NCBI RefSeq assembly: GCF_001375655.1
Contig: NZ_CTEN01000004.1
Span: 62,001 to 126,000, forward strand
From: Streptococcus varani
GTDB taxonomy: Bacteria > Bacillota > Bacilli > Lactobacillales > Streptococcaceae
Direction: 5' to 3'
DNA length: 64,000 nt
Shown piece after piece: positions 19,547 through 29,988 of this stretch; the stretch's first letter is position 1; every line of letters begins with the position of its first letter. A program made the translations under genes and the position numbers. The notes under the pieces were generated by a model. It did not search any database. It was not told where the DNA came from and saw nothing but the letters and a program-made list of their open reading frames with translations.

Positions 19547-20083
19547 TTATAGCTTTTTTCTAATGTCTCCTAGTTGAGTACGAACACTAGTATCAATCAC
19601 TCGATGGTTGACGTTAACAATAAATCCACCAAGTATTTCTTTATCAATCTCTTCGATAACATTGTGTATTTTTACCGAAAATCGTTCCTGAGCAATAGCG
19701 GTTATGCGTTCTTTCTGTTGCTCTGTCAAAGCTTGGAAAGAAGTCACGACCATGTCATACTCATTTTGGCTTTTGCTGATTTTTAAAAGAACATCTTCCA
19801 AAGTCGGCAAAACCAAATCGTAATTTTCGTCTTGAATTAATCTTTCGATTAGGTCGTTTACAAAACGATATTCTGATTGACGTAAATTACGAAGAAATGA
19901 TTCCTTATCTTGTTTAGAGGTTGTAGGAGACTGAAGGATACGATTGAGTTTCGTATTGTGAATAATAGACACAATACGACTCACTTCATCATAAACACGC
20001 CAAATATCATCTCGATAAGAGATACTTTCTACAAAATTATAGGCATATTTATGAACAATGTTTGCTTCCCTTACACCCATCAT
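19547..20083 (-). CDS. atpH: ATP synthase delta subunit
   Basis: Peripheral-stalk subunit that joins F1 to the b subunits, 178 aa. The N-terminal helical bundle includes [20 protein letters not shown]; the C-terminal part IGG-like segment reads [20 protein letters not shown], typical of AtpH. It starts with a 4-bp ATGA overlap of the atpF stop (a second ATG follows directly), so it is translationally coupled to atpF. Confidence 0.95.
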   Translation of the reverse strand: MMGVREANIVHKYAYNFVESISYRDDIWRVYDEVSRIVSIIHNTKLNRILQSPTTSKQDKESFLRNLRQSEYRFVNDLIERLIQDENYDLVLPTLEDVLLKISKSQNEYDMVVTSFQALTEQQKERITAIAQERFSVKIHNVIEEIDKEILGGFIVNVNHRVIDTSVRTQLGDIRKKL

Positions 20084-20583
20084 TTCTCTCCTAATCTATC
20101 AATATAACGATCGATTAAGGCACTGTGAGCCGCTTGATCCAAATCCTCTAAAATAATTTTTCCAGCTATATCAACCGCAAGACTCGCAACTTGAATTTTC
20201 AGGTTTTCTTGTGCTTCACGTCTTTCAGCTTGTATTTCCAACTTAGCTTTATCTTTCATGCCTTGTGCTTCAACAGCTGCTTGATCAATAATATGTTTTT
20301 TTTCAACTTTAGCTCTAGCAACAGCATCTTGGACAATCTTTTTGCCTTCAATACGACCTTGGTCCAATTCGAGTTGTCGTTGTTTGACTAGGGCTGCCGC
20401 TGTTTGATTTTTTTCTTCAGCTTCATCAATTTCCCCTGCAATTTTCTCAGCACGCTGCTCAAAAATTCCTGTCAGATTCTTCCAGGCAAAAACGCGGATG
20501 AGGATAATCAAGGTCAAAAAGGATGCCGTAACAAGAATAAAGTTACCTATAATAGTTGAACTTGTATTCAATACTGTAATCAT
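20080..20583 (-). CDS. atpF: ATP synthase b subunit
   Basis: Membrane-anchored peripheral stalk, 167 aa. One N-terminal transmembrane helix (about residues 12-30, GNFILVTASFLTLIILIRVF) is followed by a long charged helix (GIFEQRAEKIAGEIDEAEEK onward) that forms the right-handed coiled coil. GAGGAAAGG lies upstream of the ATG. It overlaps atpH by 4 bp. Confidence 0.96.
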   Translation of the reverse strand: MITVLNTSSTIIGNFILVTASFLTLIILIRVFAWKNLTGIFEQRAEKIAGEIDEAEEKNQTAAALVKQRQLELDQGRIEGKKIVQDAVARAKVEKKHIIDQAAVEAQGMKDKAKLEIQAERREAQENLKIQVASLAVDIAGKIILEDLDQAAHSALIDRYIDRLGEK

Positions 20584-20604
20584 GAATATTCTTTTCCTTT
20601 CCTC

Positions 20605-21318
20605 TTAGTGTCCGCCACTTATTTTTTTATTTAAATACATGGACACCAACATGACAAATACATAACCTTGTAAACATGAGATAAAAACTGAGAAACCAGT
20701 CCATAAAACATTTAGTCCAAAGGCTATCGGAAGTGCAAAGGCACTGGAATGGGCTAATTTTAGCAACAAGCCTACCAAAACCTCACCTGCAAAAATATTT
20801 CCGTATAGACGTAAGCCTAAGGAAGCCAAATTTGTCACTTCTTCTAAAATATTCATAGGTGTCATGGCGAGTGGCGTCACAAAAGCTTTGAGGTATGCTC
20901 CAAAGCCACGACGTCGAATGCCTTCAATATGAACAAATACTGTAGCAACCGTTGCTAAACCAAGGTCATAAGCCATATTAGCTGTTGGAGAAGTCCAAAG
21001 ATTTAAACCATCCGATGTCTCAATTTTTGTCATTAAACCTAAGTTATTAGCAACCACCAAGAAGGTAAAGGCTATAAAGAAAAATAAATTATACCGTTTG
21101 GATTCTTCATTTCCTAAATTCCCTTTGGTAAAATTCACGGTCATTTCGTAGACATATTCCAAGACATTTTGTTTGCCAGTAGGCTTGAGTTGCATTTTGC
21201 GACTAGCCCAAAAAACCAAAATAAAAATGACTGAAATAGTGATGACAGAGACCAATACCATGGTCAAATCAAAGGTAACCGGACCAAGGGTTAGGGTTGG
21301 ATTTATACTTTCTTCCAA
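20605..21318 (-). CDS. atpB: ATP synthase a subunit
   Basis: Proton-channel stator of Fo, 237 aa with five to six membrane helices. The essential Arg lies in the conserved segment [19 protein letters not shown]. The start is TTG at 21318 ([18 protein letters not shown]) with GGGGG upstream. It follows atpE by 36 bp, the streptococcal order in which c precedes a. Confidence 0.96.
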   Translation of the reverse strand: MEESINPTLTLGPVTFDLTMVLVSVITISVIFILVFWASRKMQLKPTGKQNVLEYVYEMTVNFTKGNLGNEESKRYNLFFFIAFTFLVVANNLGLMTKIETSDGLNLWTSPTANMAYDLGLATVATVFVHIEGIRRRGFGAYLKAFVTPLAMTPMNILEEVTNLASLGLRLYGNIFAGEVLVGLLLKLAHSSAFALPIAFGLNVLWTGFSVFISCLQGYVFVMLVSMYLNKKISGGH

Positions 21319-21354
21319 GGAAGGTTCCCCCTTTTCTATATTTTACCTGTGATT

Positions 21355-21558
21355 TTAGCCGCGGAACAAGAAAGTCATAGCCAAAGTTACGAAGAAAGTA
21401 CCTTCAATAAAAGCTACGCCCAAAAATACACCAGACATCAATTTGCTCTGCAATTCAGGTTGACGGGCTGTTCCGTTAAGGTAAGCAGCAACAAGAATTC
21501 CTTCACCGATACTGACACCCAAAGTCGCAAGTCCTAGTGCCAATGCTGACAAATCCAT
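21355..21558 (-). CDS. atpE: ATP synthase c subunit
   Basis: Proteolipid of the Fo rotor ring, 67 aa. Two hydrophobic helices are joined by the polar loop RQPE (residues 32-35). The proton-carrying carboxylate is E52 in AFIEGTFF. An additional Glu sits in helix 1 (IGEG, E19), as in other streptococcal c subunits. First gene of the operon, with a strong AAGGAG and promoter, fitting the high copy number of c. Confidence 0.97.
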   Translation of the reverse strand: MDLSALALGLATLGVSIGEGILVAAYLNGTARQPELQSKLMSGVFLGVAFIEGTFFVTLAMTFLFRG

Positions 21559-21591
21559 AATGATTCTCCTTTAATGTTTTTATACTTTGTA

Positions 21592-21648
21592 AGCATACTC
21601 CTAAAATATGCTTTTGTCAAGAAATTTTCAGAAATGGAAACGTTTTAA
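21592..21648 (-). promoter_or_regulatory. atp operon promoter with upstream cre-like site
   Basis: On the minus strand a perfect -35 TTGACA (21620 to 21615), a 17-bp spacer and TATGCT (21597 to 21592). A cre-like TGGAAACGTTTTAA (21635-21648) lies upstream, centred near -56 and matching 12 of 14 consensus positions. Placement upstream of -35 is more typical of CcpA activation than repression, but this is inference. Confidence 0.75.
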
Positions 21649-21698
21649 AAGACTAAGCCGAACAAAGAAAAAAGGTCATTTTCAACCTTTCTTCCTAT

Positions 21699-22742
21699 TT
21701 ATATACTATCCTCTAAGTGAGTCACTTCTTCTGCAAATAATTTGGCCATTTCTTCCAAACGAAGAGCGTCTGTATCAATGGTAATGGCATGACTTGAAAT
21801 CTTATCCGTATCCGCAAAGAATTCGATATGATTGGCTAGGTTGCTCAATTTAACGGGTGCATCTCCTCCATACTCTCCATCTAGATTGAGCAGCAGTCGT
21901 TCAGAGCTGCCTTCACCAGCCTCGATCTTTATCTTTTTAGTCTTTATGTATTCAACATGCTTGTGCTCTATATGCTTGCCGCCATCCAAAACAAGTCGAA
22001 GGAGATGAAGGATTTCAAAAAGATTTCCTGTCTTGACCATAATGAGGGTAAACCTACCGTCATCCAGCTTAGCATCTGGTACAATCTGCTCAAAACCTCC
22101 AATAGAATTGGTGAGAGCTACGAAGATCATGGATACCTTGCCTTCAAAGACTCCCTTATCATGTTTGACACGAACTGGTCTGAATTTTACTTGAGGTAAG
22201 AGTTCGGCCCCTTTGACGACATAGGCCAAATAACCAAAGGTAGTCTTGAGTTGACTGGGAACACTGTATGTCAACTCAGTCAGTGTTCCAGCTGCTGCAA
22301 TATTAATGAAATAAGTCTGGAAATCCTGGCCATCCTTCTTTGTTTTGGCCATGCCAATATCCATGAGAATAGTCTGATTTTTCCCAATCAACTTTGCGGC
22401 TTCGACGGGATTACCACGTGGTACCTTGAGAGCACGAGCATAATCATTGGTCGTACCAGTTGGAATAATGGCCATTTTGGGCCGCTTTTTCAAGGGTGCA
22501 ATCCCATTAACCACTTCATTGATGGTGCCATCGCCACCTGCAGCGATAATTAGGTTAAAACCTGCCTTAGCTGCACGAGTCGCCTCATCTTTGGCAGAGT
22601 CTTTTGCTGGAGTGGTCTGAAAAGCTGAAGTCTCATAGCCATAACTTTCTAAGATATTTAAAACTTCTGCTACATTTCTTTTCATGATTTCTTGTCCAGA
22701 TGTCGGATTATAGATCAATCTGGCACGTTTTCTTTTTTCCAT
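21699..22742 (-). CDS. dgkB: Diacylglycerol kinase (DgkB/YegS-type lipid kinase)
   Basis: Soluble lipid kinase that returns diacylglycerol to phosphatidate, recycling the by-product of lipoteichoic acid synthesis. The 347-aa protein has the DAGK catalytic domain: YNPTSGQEIMK at the start, the nucleotide-binding GGDGTINEVVNG near residue 70, and IIPTGTTNDYARAL. AGGGGG lies before the ATG. It begins 8 nt after ligA and forms an operon with it. Confidence 0.92.
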   Translation of the reverse strand: MEKRKRARLIYNPTSGQEIMKRNVAEVLNILESYGYETSAFQTTPAKDSAKDEATRAAKAGFNLIIAAGGDGTINEVVNGIAPLKKRPKMAIIPTGTTNDYARALKVPRGNPVEAAKLIGKNQTILMDIGMAKTKKDGQDFQTYFINIAAAGTLTELTYSVPSQLKTTFGYLAYVVKGAELLPQVKFRPVRVKHDKGVFEGKVSMIFVALTNSIGGFEQIVPDAKLDDGRFTLIMVKTGNLFEILHLLRLVLDGGKHIEHKHVEYIKTKKIKIEAGEGSSERLLLNLDGEYGGDAPVKLSNLANHIEFFADTDKISSHAITIDTDALRLEEMAKLFAEEVTHLEDSI

Positions 22743-22750
22743 ATTACCCC

Positions 22751-24724
<1,974 letters not shown>

Positions 24725-24841
24725 TTATTCACTGGCAAAATGAAAGGTTACTCTCTTATTTTCCAGAGGACATCAAGGTAAAAAGAAGAATTTTTTGATT
24801 AGAAAGAGTATAATAAAAGAAAGAATTTTTGGGAGGTCCTT

Positions 24842-24970
24842 ATGGCAATTACGTTTAAAAAACAAGATGATTTAGAAAAGATGTTTGAAGAATTTGCATC
24901 CTTTGATAATTTGGATTCTGTTGAATTTCCACCTGATGAGGAAGACGCAACACCGAGTGATGTGAAGTAA
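24842..24970 (+). CDS. Small acidic protein (42 aa)
   Basis: A 42-codon frame, MAITFKKQDDLEKMFEEFAS then FDNLDSVEFPPDEEDATPSD. It has a strong GGGAGG 7 nt before the ATG and a TATAAT at 24809-24814. It ends 2 nt before the permease gene, which itself lacks a strong ribosome-binding site, implying coupling. Net charge is strongly negative and there is no membrane segment. Family unknown to me. It could be a soluble partner or metal-handling peptide of the permease, or mainly a translational leader. Confidence 0.65.
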   Translation: MAITFKKQDDLEKMFEEFASFDNLDSVEFPPDEEDATPSDVK

Positions 24971-24972
24971 AA

Positions 24973-25887
24973 ATGGCTGTCTTTCAACATTTACCGACTT
25001 CCATCTTACAGATGGGAGCCATCTTTTTGTCAATTATGATTGAGGCACTTCCTTTCGTTCTCATTGGATCCATCATTTCTGGTTTTATTGAGGTCTATAT
25101 TTCTCCTGACAGGGTTCATGTCTTCTTGCCGAAAAATAAGATATTACGTATTTTATTTGGAACATTCATCGGTTTTCTTTTCCCTTCTTGCGAATGCGGG
25201 ATTGTGCCGATTGTCCATCGTTTTCTAGAAAAACAAGTTCCAAGTTATACAGCCATTCCCTTTATGGCGACGGCTCCTGTCATTAACCCCATCGTCCTTT
25301 TCGCAACCTATACAGCTTTTGGAAACTCCATCCGTTTTGCTCTTTTTCGCGCCTTGGGTTCCGTATTGGTAGCCCTTGTATTAGGAATTTTTTGGGGATT
25401 TATAAGCAGTGGACCGATTTTAAAAAGTCAACCTCATGGAAACGAACACCACCACCATCATGAACTTAACAATCAAGATGGCTGGAAAAAAGTAGGAGCG
25501 GCTCTCGTTCAATCTGTTGATGAATTTTTTGATACTGGACGTTATCTCGTATTTGGCTGTTTCATTGCTAGTTTGGTGCAAGTATATGTTCCAACTTATA
25601 TTTTGACGCGAATTAGTCACAATTCTTTCACTGCTATTTTGTTGATGATGCTGTTGGCTTTCTTACTCTCCTTGTGTTCAGAAGCCGATGCTTTCATCGG
25701 CTCCTCCCTTCTTTCCAGTTTTGGTTTTGCTCCCGTAATGGCTTTCTTAGTTATCGGTCCCATGATTGATATGAAGAATCTACTCATGATGAAACATCAT
25801 TTTACGAATAAATTTATTCTTCAATTCATCAGTCTGATTACACTTGTCATACTGGCTTATTGTCTCACGTTAGGAGGGCTATCTTGA
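24973..25887 (+). CDS. Permease of the ArsP_1/DUF318 (YraQ) family
   Basis: Integral membrane permease, 304 aa with about eight hydrophobic segments. The family signature FPSCECGIVPI near residue 75 places a Cys-Glu-Cys in a membrane helix, and a second polar intramembrane motif is SLCSEADAFIGSS. A cytoplasmic loop near residue 160 contains a histidine cluster (HGNEHHHHHE), which suggests metal binding. It overlaps the next gene, its usual partner. The substrate is unproven; metal or metalloid export is inference from the Cys and His motifs. Confidence 0.85.
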   Translation: MAVFQHLPTSILQMGAIFLSIMIEALPFVLIGSIISGFIEVYISPDRVHVFLPKNKILRILFGTFIGFLFPSCECGIVPIVHRFLEKQVPSYTAIPFMATAPVINPIVLFATYTAFGNSIRFALFRALGSVLVALVLGIFWGFISSGPILKSQPHGNEHHHHHELNNQDGWKKVGAALVQSVDEFFDTGRYLVFGCFIASLVQVYVPTYILTRISHNSFTAILLMMLLAFLLSLCSEADAFIGSSLLSSFGFAPVMAFLVIGPMIDMKNLLMMKHHFTNKFILQFISLITLVILAYCLTLGGLS

Positions 25888-26699
25888 TTCGATTTTTAAT
25901 TTTGCTCGGCTACTTTGAAATGACAATGTATCTCTATGTATCTGGTAAATTAGACCAATATATCAACCTCCACTATTCTTATTTAGCCTTTTTATCAATG
26001 ATTCTGACCTTTATTTTGGCTCTTACACAGTTAATTGTTTGGATGAAGGAGATGCAAGTACATAGTCACTTGAGGTCCAGGTCTGCAAAAGCAGCGAGTT
26101 TTATTTTTCTTATTATCCCTCTGATAGTAGCTTGGTTCTTTCCAACTGTTACTTTAGATGCTACAACAGTTGCTGCCAAAGGCTATCATTTCCCACTTGC
26201 GGCTGGTGTTGATACAAGTGTTCAAGAACAAGAAGGAACAACTGTCCAGTATTTAAAGCCAGACACTTCTTCTTTCTTTACAAAAGCAGCATACCAACAA
26301 GAAATGCGGGATGTGGCTGAAAAATATCTTAAAGAAGATACCATTACCATTACAACTGAAAATTTCATGGCTGTTATGGAAGCTATTTATGACTATCCTG
26401 ATGATTTTTCAGGAAAAACTGTAGAATTAACTGGTTTTGTCTACAATGATCCAGATAATCCCAACCAGCAATTTATTTTTCGCTTCGGCATTATCCATTG
26501 TATTGCAGACTCTGGAGTCTATGGTTTACTTTCAAGTGGTCAAACAGATCATTTTCCTAATGATACTTGGGTCAAAGCTAGGGGGACAATTCAAATGAGC
26601 TATCACAATTCATTAAAGCAATCCTTGCCTAACCTACAATTAGAAGAATTTCAGAAAATTAAAATGCCTACAAATCCTTATGTTTACCGCGTTTTCTAG
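25884..26699 (+). CDS. TIGR03943/DUF1980 putative permease subunit
   Basis: Partner of the upstream permease. Two N-terminal membrane helices (about residues 1-20 and 35-55) and a third near 75-95 precede a C-terminal extracytoplasmic OB-like domain (VELTGFVYNDPDNPNQQFIF) with a conserved Cys in FGIIHCIADSGVYG. I start at the TTG at 25884, which overlaps the permease stop (TTGA) and has AGGAGG 6 nt upstream, giving 271 aa. A longer ATG frame from 25860 lacks such a signal. Confidence 0.85.
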   Translation: MIRFLILLGYFEMTMYLYVSGKLDQYINLHYSYLAFLSMILTFILALTQLIVWMKEMQVHSHLRSRSAKAASFIFLIIPLIVAWFFPTVTLDATTVAAKGYHFPLAAGVDTSVQEQEGTTVQYLKPDTSSFFTKAAYQQEMRDVAEKYLKEDTITITTENFMAVMEAIYDYPDDFSGKTVELTGFVYNDPDNPNQQFIFRFGIIHCIADSGVYGLLSSGQTDHFPNDTWVKARGTIQMSYHNSLKQSLPNLQLEEFQKIKMPTNPYVYRVF

Positions 26700-26736
26700 C
26701 TTTTAAATAAGAAAACGTGAATTTTCTGAAAATTTA

Positions 26737-26745
26737 TGCTATAAT
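26737..26745 (+). promoter_or_regulatory. Extended -10 promoter of zwf
   Basis: TGCTATAAT at 26737-26745; the -35 is not recognisable. Transcription would start about 12 bp before the first possible ATG. Confidence 0.6.
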
Positions 26746-26776
26746 ACAAGAATATTAGAAAAGAATGGAAAAAACT

Positions 26777-28261
26777 ATGTCATCACCTGTCTTATTTACT
26801 ATTTTTGGTGCAAGTGGCGACCTCGCCAAGCGCAAACTCTATCCCTCACTTTTCAGACTTTATAAGGCTGGTCATCTGGCTGAAAACTTTGCCGTTATTG
26901 GAACAGCACGTCGTCCTTGGACAAAAGAATTTTTTGAATCAACGGTCATCGAATCATTAGGCAAACTTCCAGACAATGCTCGTCAAGCTCACGAATTTGC
27001 CAGTCATTTTTACTATCAGAGTCACGACGTCAACGATACAGACCATTATCTTGCTCTTCGCAATCTTCAAGAGGAATTGGGCAAAAAATATCAGACGGAA
27101 AACAATAAGGTTTTCTTCTTATCTATGGCTCCTGAATTTTTCGGCACCATTGCTAAGCATCTCAAATCTGAAGAAATTGTAGATGGTACTGGTTTTGAGC
27201 GTCTCATTATTGAAAAACCTTTTGGAACTAGTCTGGAAACAGCCGAAAAACTCAACGAAGAATTGGCTCAGACCTTTAAGGAAGACCAAATCTATCGTAT
27301 TGACCATTACTTAGGGAAAGAAATGGTCCAAAATATTTTTGCAGTTCGTTTTGCCAATATTATCTTTGAGAACATTTGGAACCGCGATTTCATCGATAAC
27401 GTTCAAATTAGCTTCGCTGAATCAATTGGTGTCGAGGATCGTGGTGGTTACTACGACCATTCAGGTGCCCTCAAAGATATGATTCAAAACCATGCGCTTC
27501 AGGTCTTATCTATTTTAGCCATGGACAAGCCAGCTAGTTTCAATGAATGTGATGTCCGTGCTGAGAAAATTAAGGTTTTCCAAAACCTCAAACAACAAAA
27601 TGATGAGGAAATTAAGCGTAACTTCGTTCGTGGCCAATATGGATCTGGAAATATTGATGGGCAAAGTTATCCTGCCTATCTGGACGAGCCAAATATCGCA
27701 GAAAATTCTCAAACAGAAACGTTTGCTGGCGGTGTCTTCTTTGTTGAAACGGATCGTTTCCGCGATGTTCCTTTCTTCTTCCGTACTGGAAAACGCCTAA
27801 CAGAAAAAGGAACTCGTGTGACCATCACCTTCAAGAAAGCAGAAGATATCTTTGGTCAACATTCTGAACAAAATGTCTTAACCATCTATATCCAACCAAC
27901 AGAGGGCTTCTCCCTTTTTATCAATGGTAAAGAAGTTGGTTCAACCTTCTCTCTAACACCAGCTAAATTGAGTTGGCGCCATAGTGCAGCTGCTCTTGGA
28001 AATTCACCAGAAGCTTATGAGAAACTCTTCTTTGATGTCTTGAATGGTGATTCGACCAACTTTAGTCACTGGGATGAAGTAAAAGCTAGCTGGAGCCTGA
28101 TTGACCAGATTGTCCGTGTATGGGCCAACAATGAGTCCCCTCTTCATAGCTATCCAGCTGGTAGCATGGGACCTCAAGCTATTTTTGACTTACTTGAAAG
28201 CTATGATACTGAGTGGCATTGGAAACCAGATATCTGGTACCGTGAACGTGGATTACTTTAA
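26777..28261 (+). CDS. zwf: Glucose-6-phosphate 1-dehydrogenase
   Basis: NADP-dependent first step of the oxidative pentose phosphate pathway. The dinucleotide motif GASGDLAKRKLYPSLF is at the N-terminus and the active-site signature RIDHYLGKEMVQN near residue 175. Length is 494 aa from the ATG at 26777 (MSSPVLFTIFG), which matches streptococcal homologues; an ATG at 26765 would add MEKT. Monocistronic, with its own promoter and terminator. Confidence 0.96.
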   Translation: MSSPVLFTIFGASGDLAKRKLYPSLFRLYKAGHLAENFAVIGTARRPWTKEFFESTVIESLGKLPDNARQAHEFASHFYYQSHDVNDTDHYLALRNLQEELGKKYQTENNKVFFLSMAPEFFGTIAKHLKSEEIVDGTGFERLIIEKPFGTSLETAEKLNEELAQTFKEDQIYRIDHYLGKEMVQNIFAVRFANIIFENIWNRDFIDNVQISFAESIGVEDRGGYYDHSGALKDMIQNHALQVLSILAMDKPASFNECDVRAEKIKVFQNLKQQNDEEIKRNFVRGQYGSGNIDGQSYPAYLDEPNIAENSQTETFAGGVFFVETDRFRDVPFFFRTGKRLTEKGTRVTITFKKAEDIFGQHSEQNVLTIYIQPTEGFSLFINGKEVGSTFSLTPAKLSWRHSAAALGNSPEAYEKLFFDVLNGDSTNFSHWDEVKASWSLIDQIVRVWANNESPLHSYPAGSMGPQAIFDLLESYDTEWHWKPDIWYRERGLL

Positions 28262-28280
28262 GGTAATAGTAACCAAGAAG

Positions 28281-28308
28281 CATCGATTAAGTTTATCGGT
28301 GTTTTTTT
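28281..28308 (+). terminator. Terminator of zwf
   Basis: Stem CATCGAT/ATCGGTG (28281-28287 with 28295-28301, one G-U pair) followed by T7. Confidence 0.75.
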
Positions 28309-28380
28309 GATTTCAAACCCATAAAGTAATCAAAGAAAATTTATCAAGATCAGGCCATAAAAAACTAAATAAAACAACCA

Positions 28381-28470
28381 CTCTTTAAAAATCAAAACTA
28401 TACTTTGCAAAAGCCCCTTGCCTACCACTTGGATGTCTACACAGCTATGTCTCATCTACTTGAAGCTTAT
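28381..28470 (-). repeat. Palindromic repeat family R2, copy d (reversed)
   Basis: Read on the minus strand it ends TTTTGATTTTTAAAGAG and contains AGTAGATGAGACATAGC and GTGGTAGGCAAGG, matching copies a, b and c. The right side towards 28470 is diverged. It lies in the 440-bp gap between the convergent zwf and ftsY, about 40 bp from MITE copy b. Confidence 0.6.
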
Positions 28471-28514
28471 GAATGTGAGATAAGAAAGTATGGTTCTGAT
28501 CTTCATAGAATATA

Positions 28515-28676
28515 TAGGCGAATGAAATAACTTTTGGACTAGGAATTGAGACGCAGATTGCTCAAACAGTCTGAGAATAGACTGTTTGAGGTTGGAAATA
28601 GAAGGAACGATGTTCCTCTCAACTAGAGTACGGCAAGTAGAAAATGACGACGTATCAGAGTTCATTCAAATGACAA
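28515..28676 (+). mobile_element. MITE family M, copy b (162 bp)
   Basis: Degenerate ends (TAGGCGAATGAAATAACTTT ... TTCATTCAAATGACAA) with TA on both sides. The internal ACTTTTGGACTAGGAATTGAG and GAGTACGGCAAGTAGAAAAT match copy a. It has extra modules missing from the short copies: hairpin CAGTCTGAGAATAGACTG and GGAACGATGTTCC. It lies between the zwf and ftsY terminators. Confidence 0.7.
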
Positions 28677-28680
28677 TAAA

Positions 28681-28700
28681 AAAGAAGCATCTGCTTCTTT
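28681..28700 (-). terminator. Terminator of the ftsY transcript
   Basis: Perfect 8-bp stem AAAGAAGC/GCTTCTTT with a four-base loop; T-rich on the minus-strand 3' side. It begins 4 nt after the ftsY stop. Confidence 0.85.
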
Positions 28701-28703
28701 CTC

Positions 28704-29987
28704 TTATATCAATCCTTCTAAAAGTCCACGCATAAACTCCTCAGAAGAGAATTCACCAATATCATCAATTTTCTCACCGAAGCCGATGAATTTAACGGGA
28801 ATATCTAATTCCTGACGAATGGCTAGAACTACGCCACCTCGGGCTGTTCCGTCAATTTTTGTCAAGACAAGACCAGTTAGTGGCGTAATTTTTGAGAATT
28901 CCTTGGCTTGCACCAAAGCATTTTGCCCCGTTGAAGCATCAACTGCTAAGAGGGTTTCGTGTGGTGCATCAGGTAACACGCGCTTAACGATGCGGCCAAT
29001 TTTCTCTAATTCGGCCATGAGGTTGTCCTTGTTTTGAAGTCGGCCAGCAGTATCAATCATGAGGATATCAACATTTTCAGCTAGGGCTTTTTCCATACCG
29101 TCAAAGACCACACTAGCCGGATCCGACTTTTCAGGCCCCATGACAACAGGCACTTCAACACGACGACCCCACTCAGCCAATTGAGCAACGGCACCCGCAC
29201 GGAAAGTATCTGCTGCTACCAACATCACTTTCTTACCGGCCTGTCTATACTTGTAGGCTAACTTACCGATAGAAGTCGTTTTCCCAACACCATTGACACC
29301 CACAAAGAGCATAACAGTCAAGCCTGCTTGCATATTGATTTCTTCGTTAAATCGGCCATCCTTCTCGTAAATATTGACCAATTTTTCTAAAATAACTCGC
29401 TGCAAATCAGAAGCTTTCTTGGCTTTTTGCAGTTTAGCTTCATAGCGCAAATCTTCTGTCAAAGTAGACGCCACCTGAACACCTACATCCGAAAGAATGA
29501 GTAGTTCTTCTAATTCTTCGAAAAAATCTTCATCCACTGAGCGGAAATTGGCAAAAAATTCATTGAGTCGTTCTCCAAAACCTTTGCGGGTTTTCTCCAG
29601 ACTACGCTCATATTTTTCTTGCTCACTTTCTTGAGGAAGAACTGGTTCTTCTGTAGAGACAGACTCAACTACTTCTTTAGTCTGAATTGAGATATCCTGT
29701 CCACTTTCTTGCGCCTCTTTAACACGAGCCGCCAGAGCTGCTTTCTCAGCATAATAACGTTCCATAATATCCATGGTCCGCTGTTTTTGTGCCTCCTGCT
29801 CTGGCTTCTCTAGCATGGAGCTGACTACTTTACCTGCTTCCTTTTCATCCTCTTCCAATATTGCATCTTGTGATAATCGATCCCATTCAGGATCAATCGC
29901 TGCATCCTCTTCTCCTTGTTCAAAAAGAACACTTTGGTCAACTGCTTCATCAGGCTTTGTTCCAAATAATCGATCAAATAATGCCAT
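28704..29987 (-). CDS. ftsY: Signal recognition particle receptor FtsY
   Basis: SRP receptor GTPase for co-translational membrane targeting. It has 427 aa. An acidic, Glu-rich N-terminal A domain (about residues 1-125) precedes the N domain and the G domain with GVNGVGKTTSIGKLA, DTAGRLQNKDNLMAEL and TKIDGTARGG. I start at the ATG at 29987 (MALFDRLFGT), which has AGGAC upstream; a longer frame adds only four residues. It begins 1 nt after a HAD gene and is last in that operon. Confidence 0.96.
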   Translation of the reverse strand: MALFDRLFGTKPDEAVDQSVLFEQGEEDAAIDPEWDRLSQDAILEEDEKEAGKVVSSMLEKPEQEAQKQRTMDIMERYYAEKAALAARVKEAQESGQDISIQTKEVVESVSTEEPVLPQESEQEKYERSLEKTRKGFGERLNEFFANFRSVDEDFFEELEELLILSDVGVQVASTLTEDLRYEAKLQKAKKASDLQRVILEKLVNIYEKDGRFNEEINMQAGLTVMLFVGVNGVGKTTSIGKLAYKYRQAGKKVMLVAADTFRAGAVAQLAEWGRRVEVPVVMGPEKSDPASVVFDGMEKALAENVDILMIDTAGRLQNKDNLMAELEKIGRIVKRVLPDAPHETLLAVDASTGQNALVQAKEFSKITPLTGLVLTKIDGTARGGVVLAIRQELDIPVKFIGFGEKIDDIGEFSSEEFMRGLLEGLI

Positions 29988-29988
29988 C

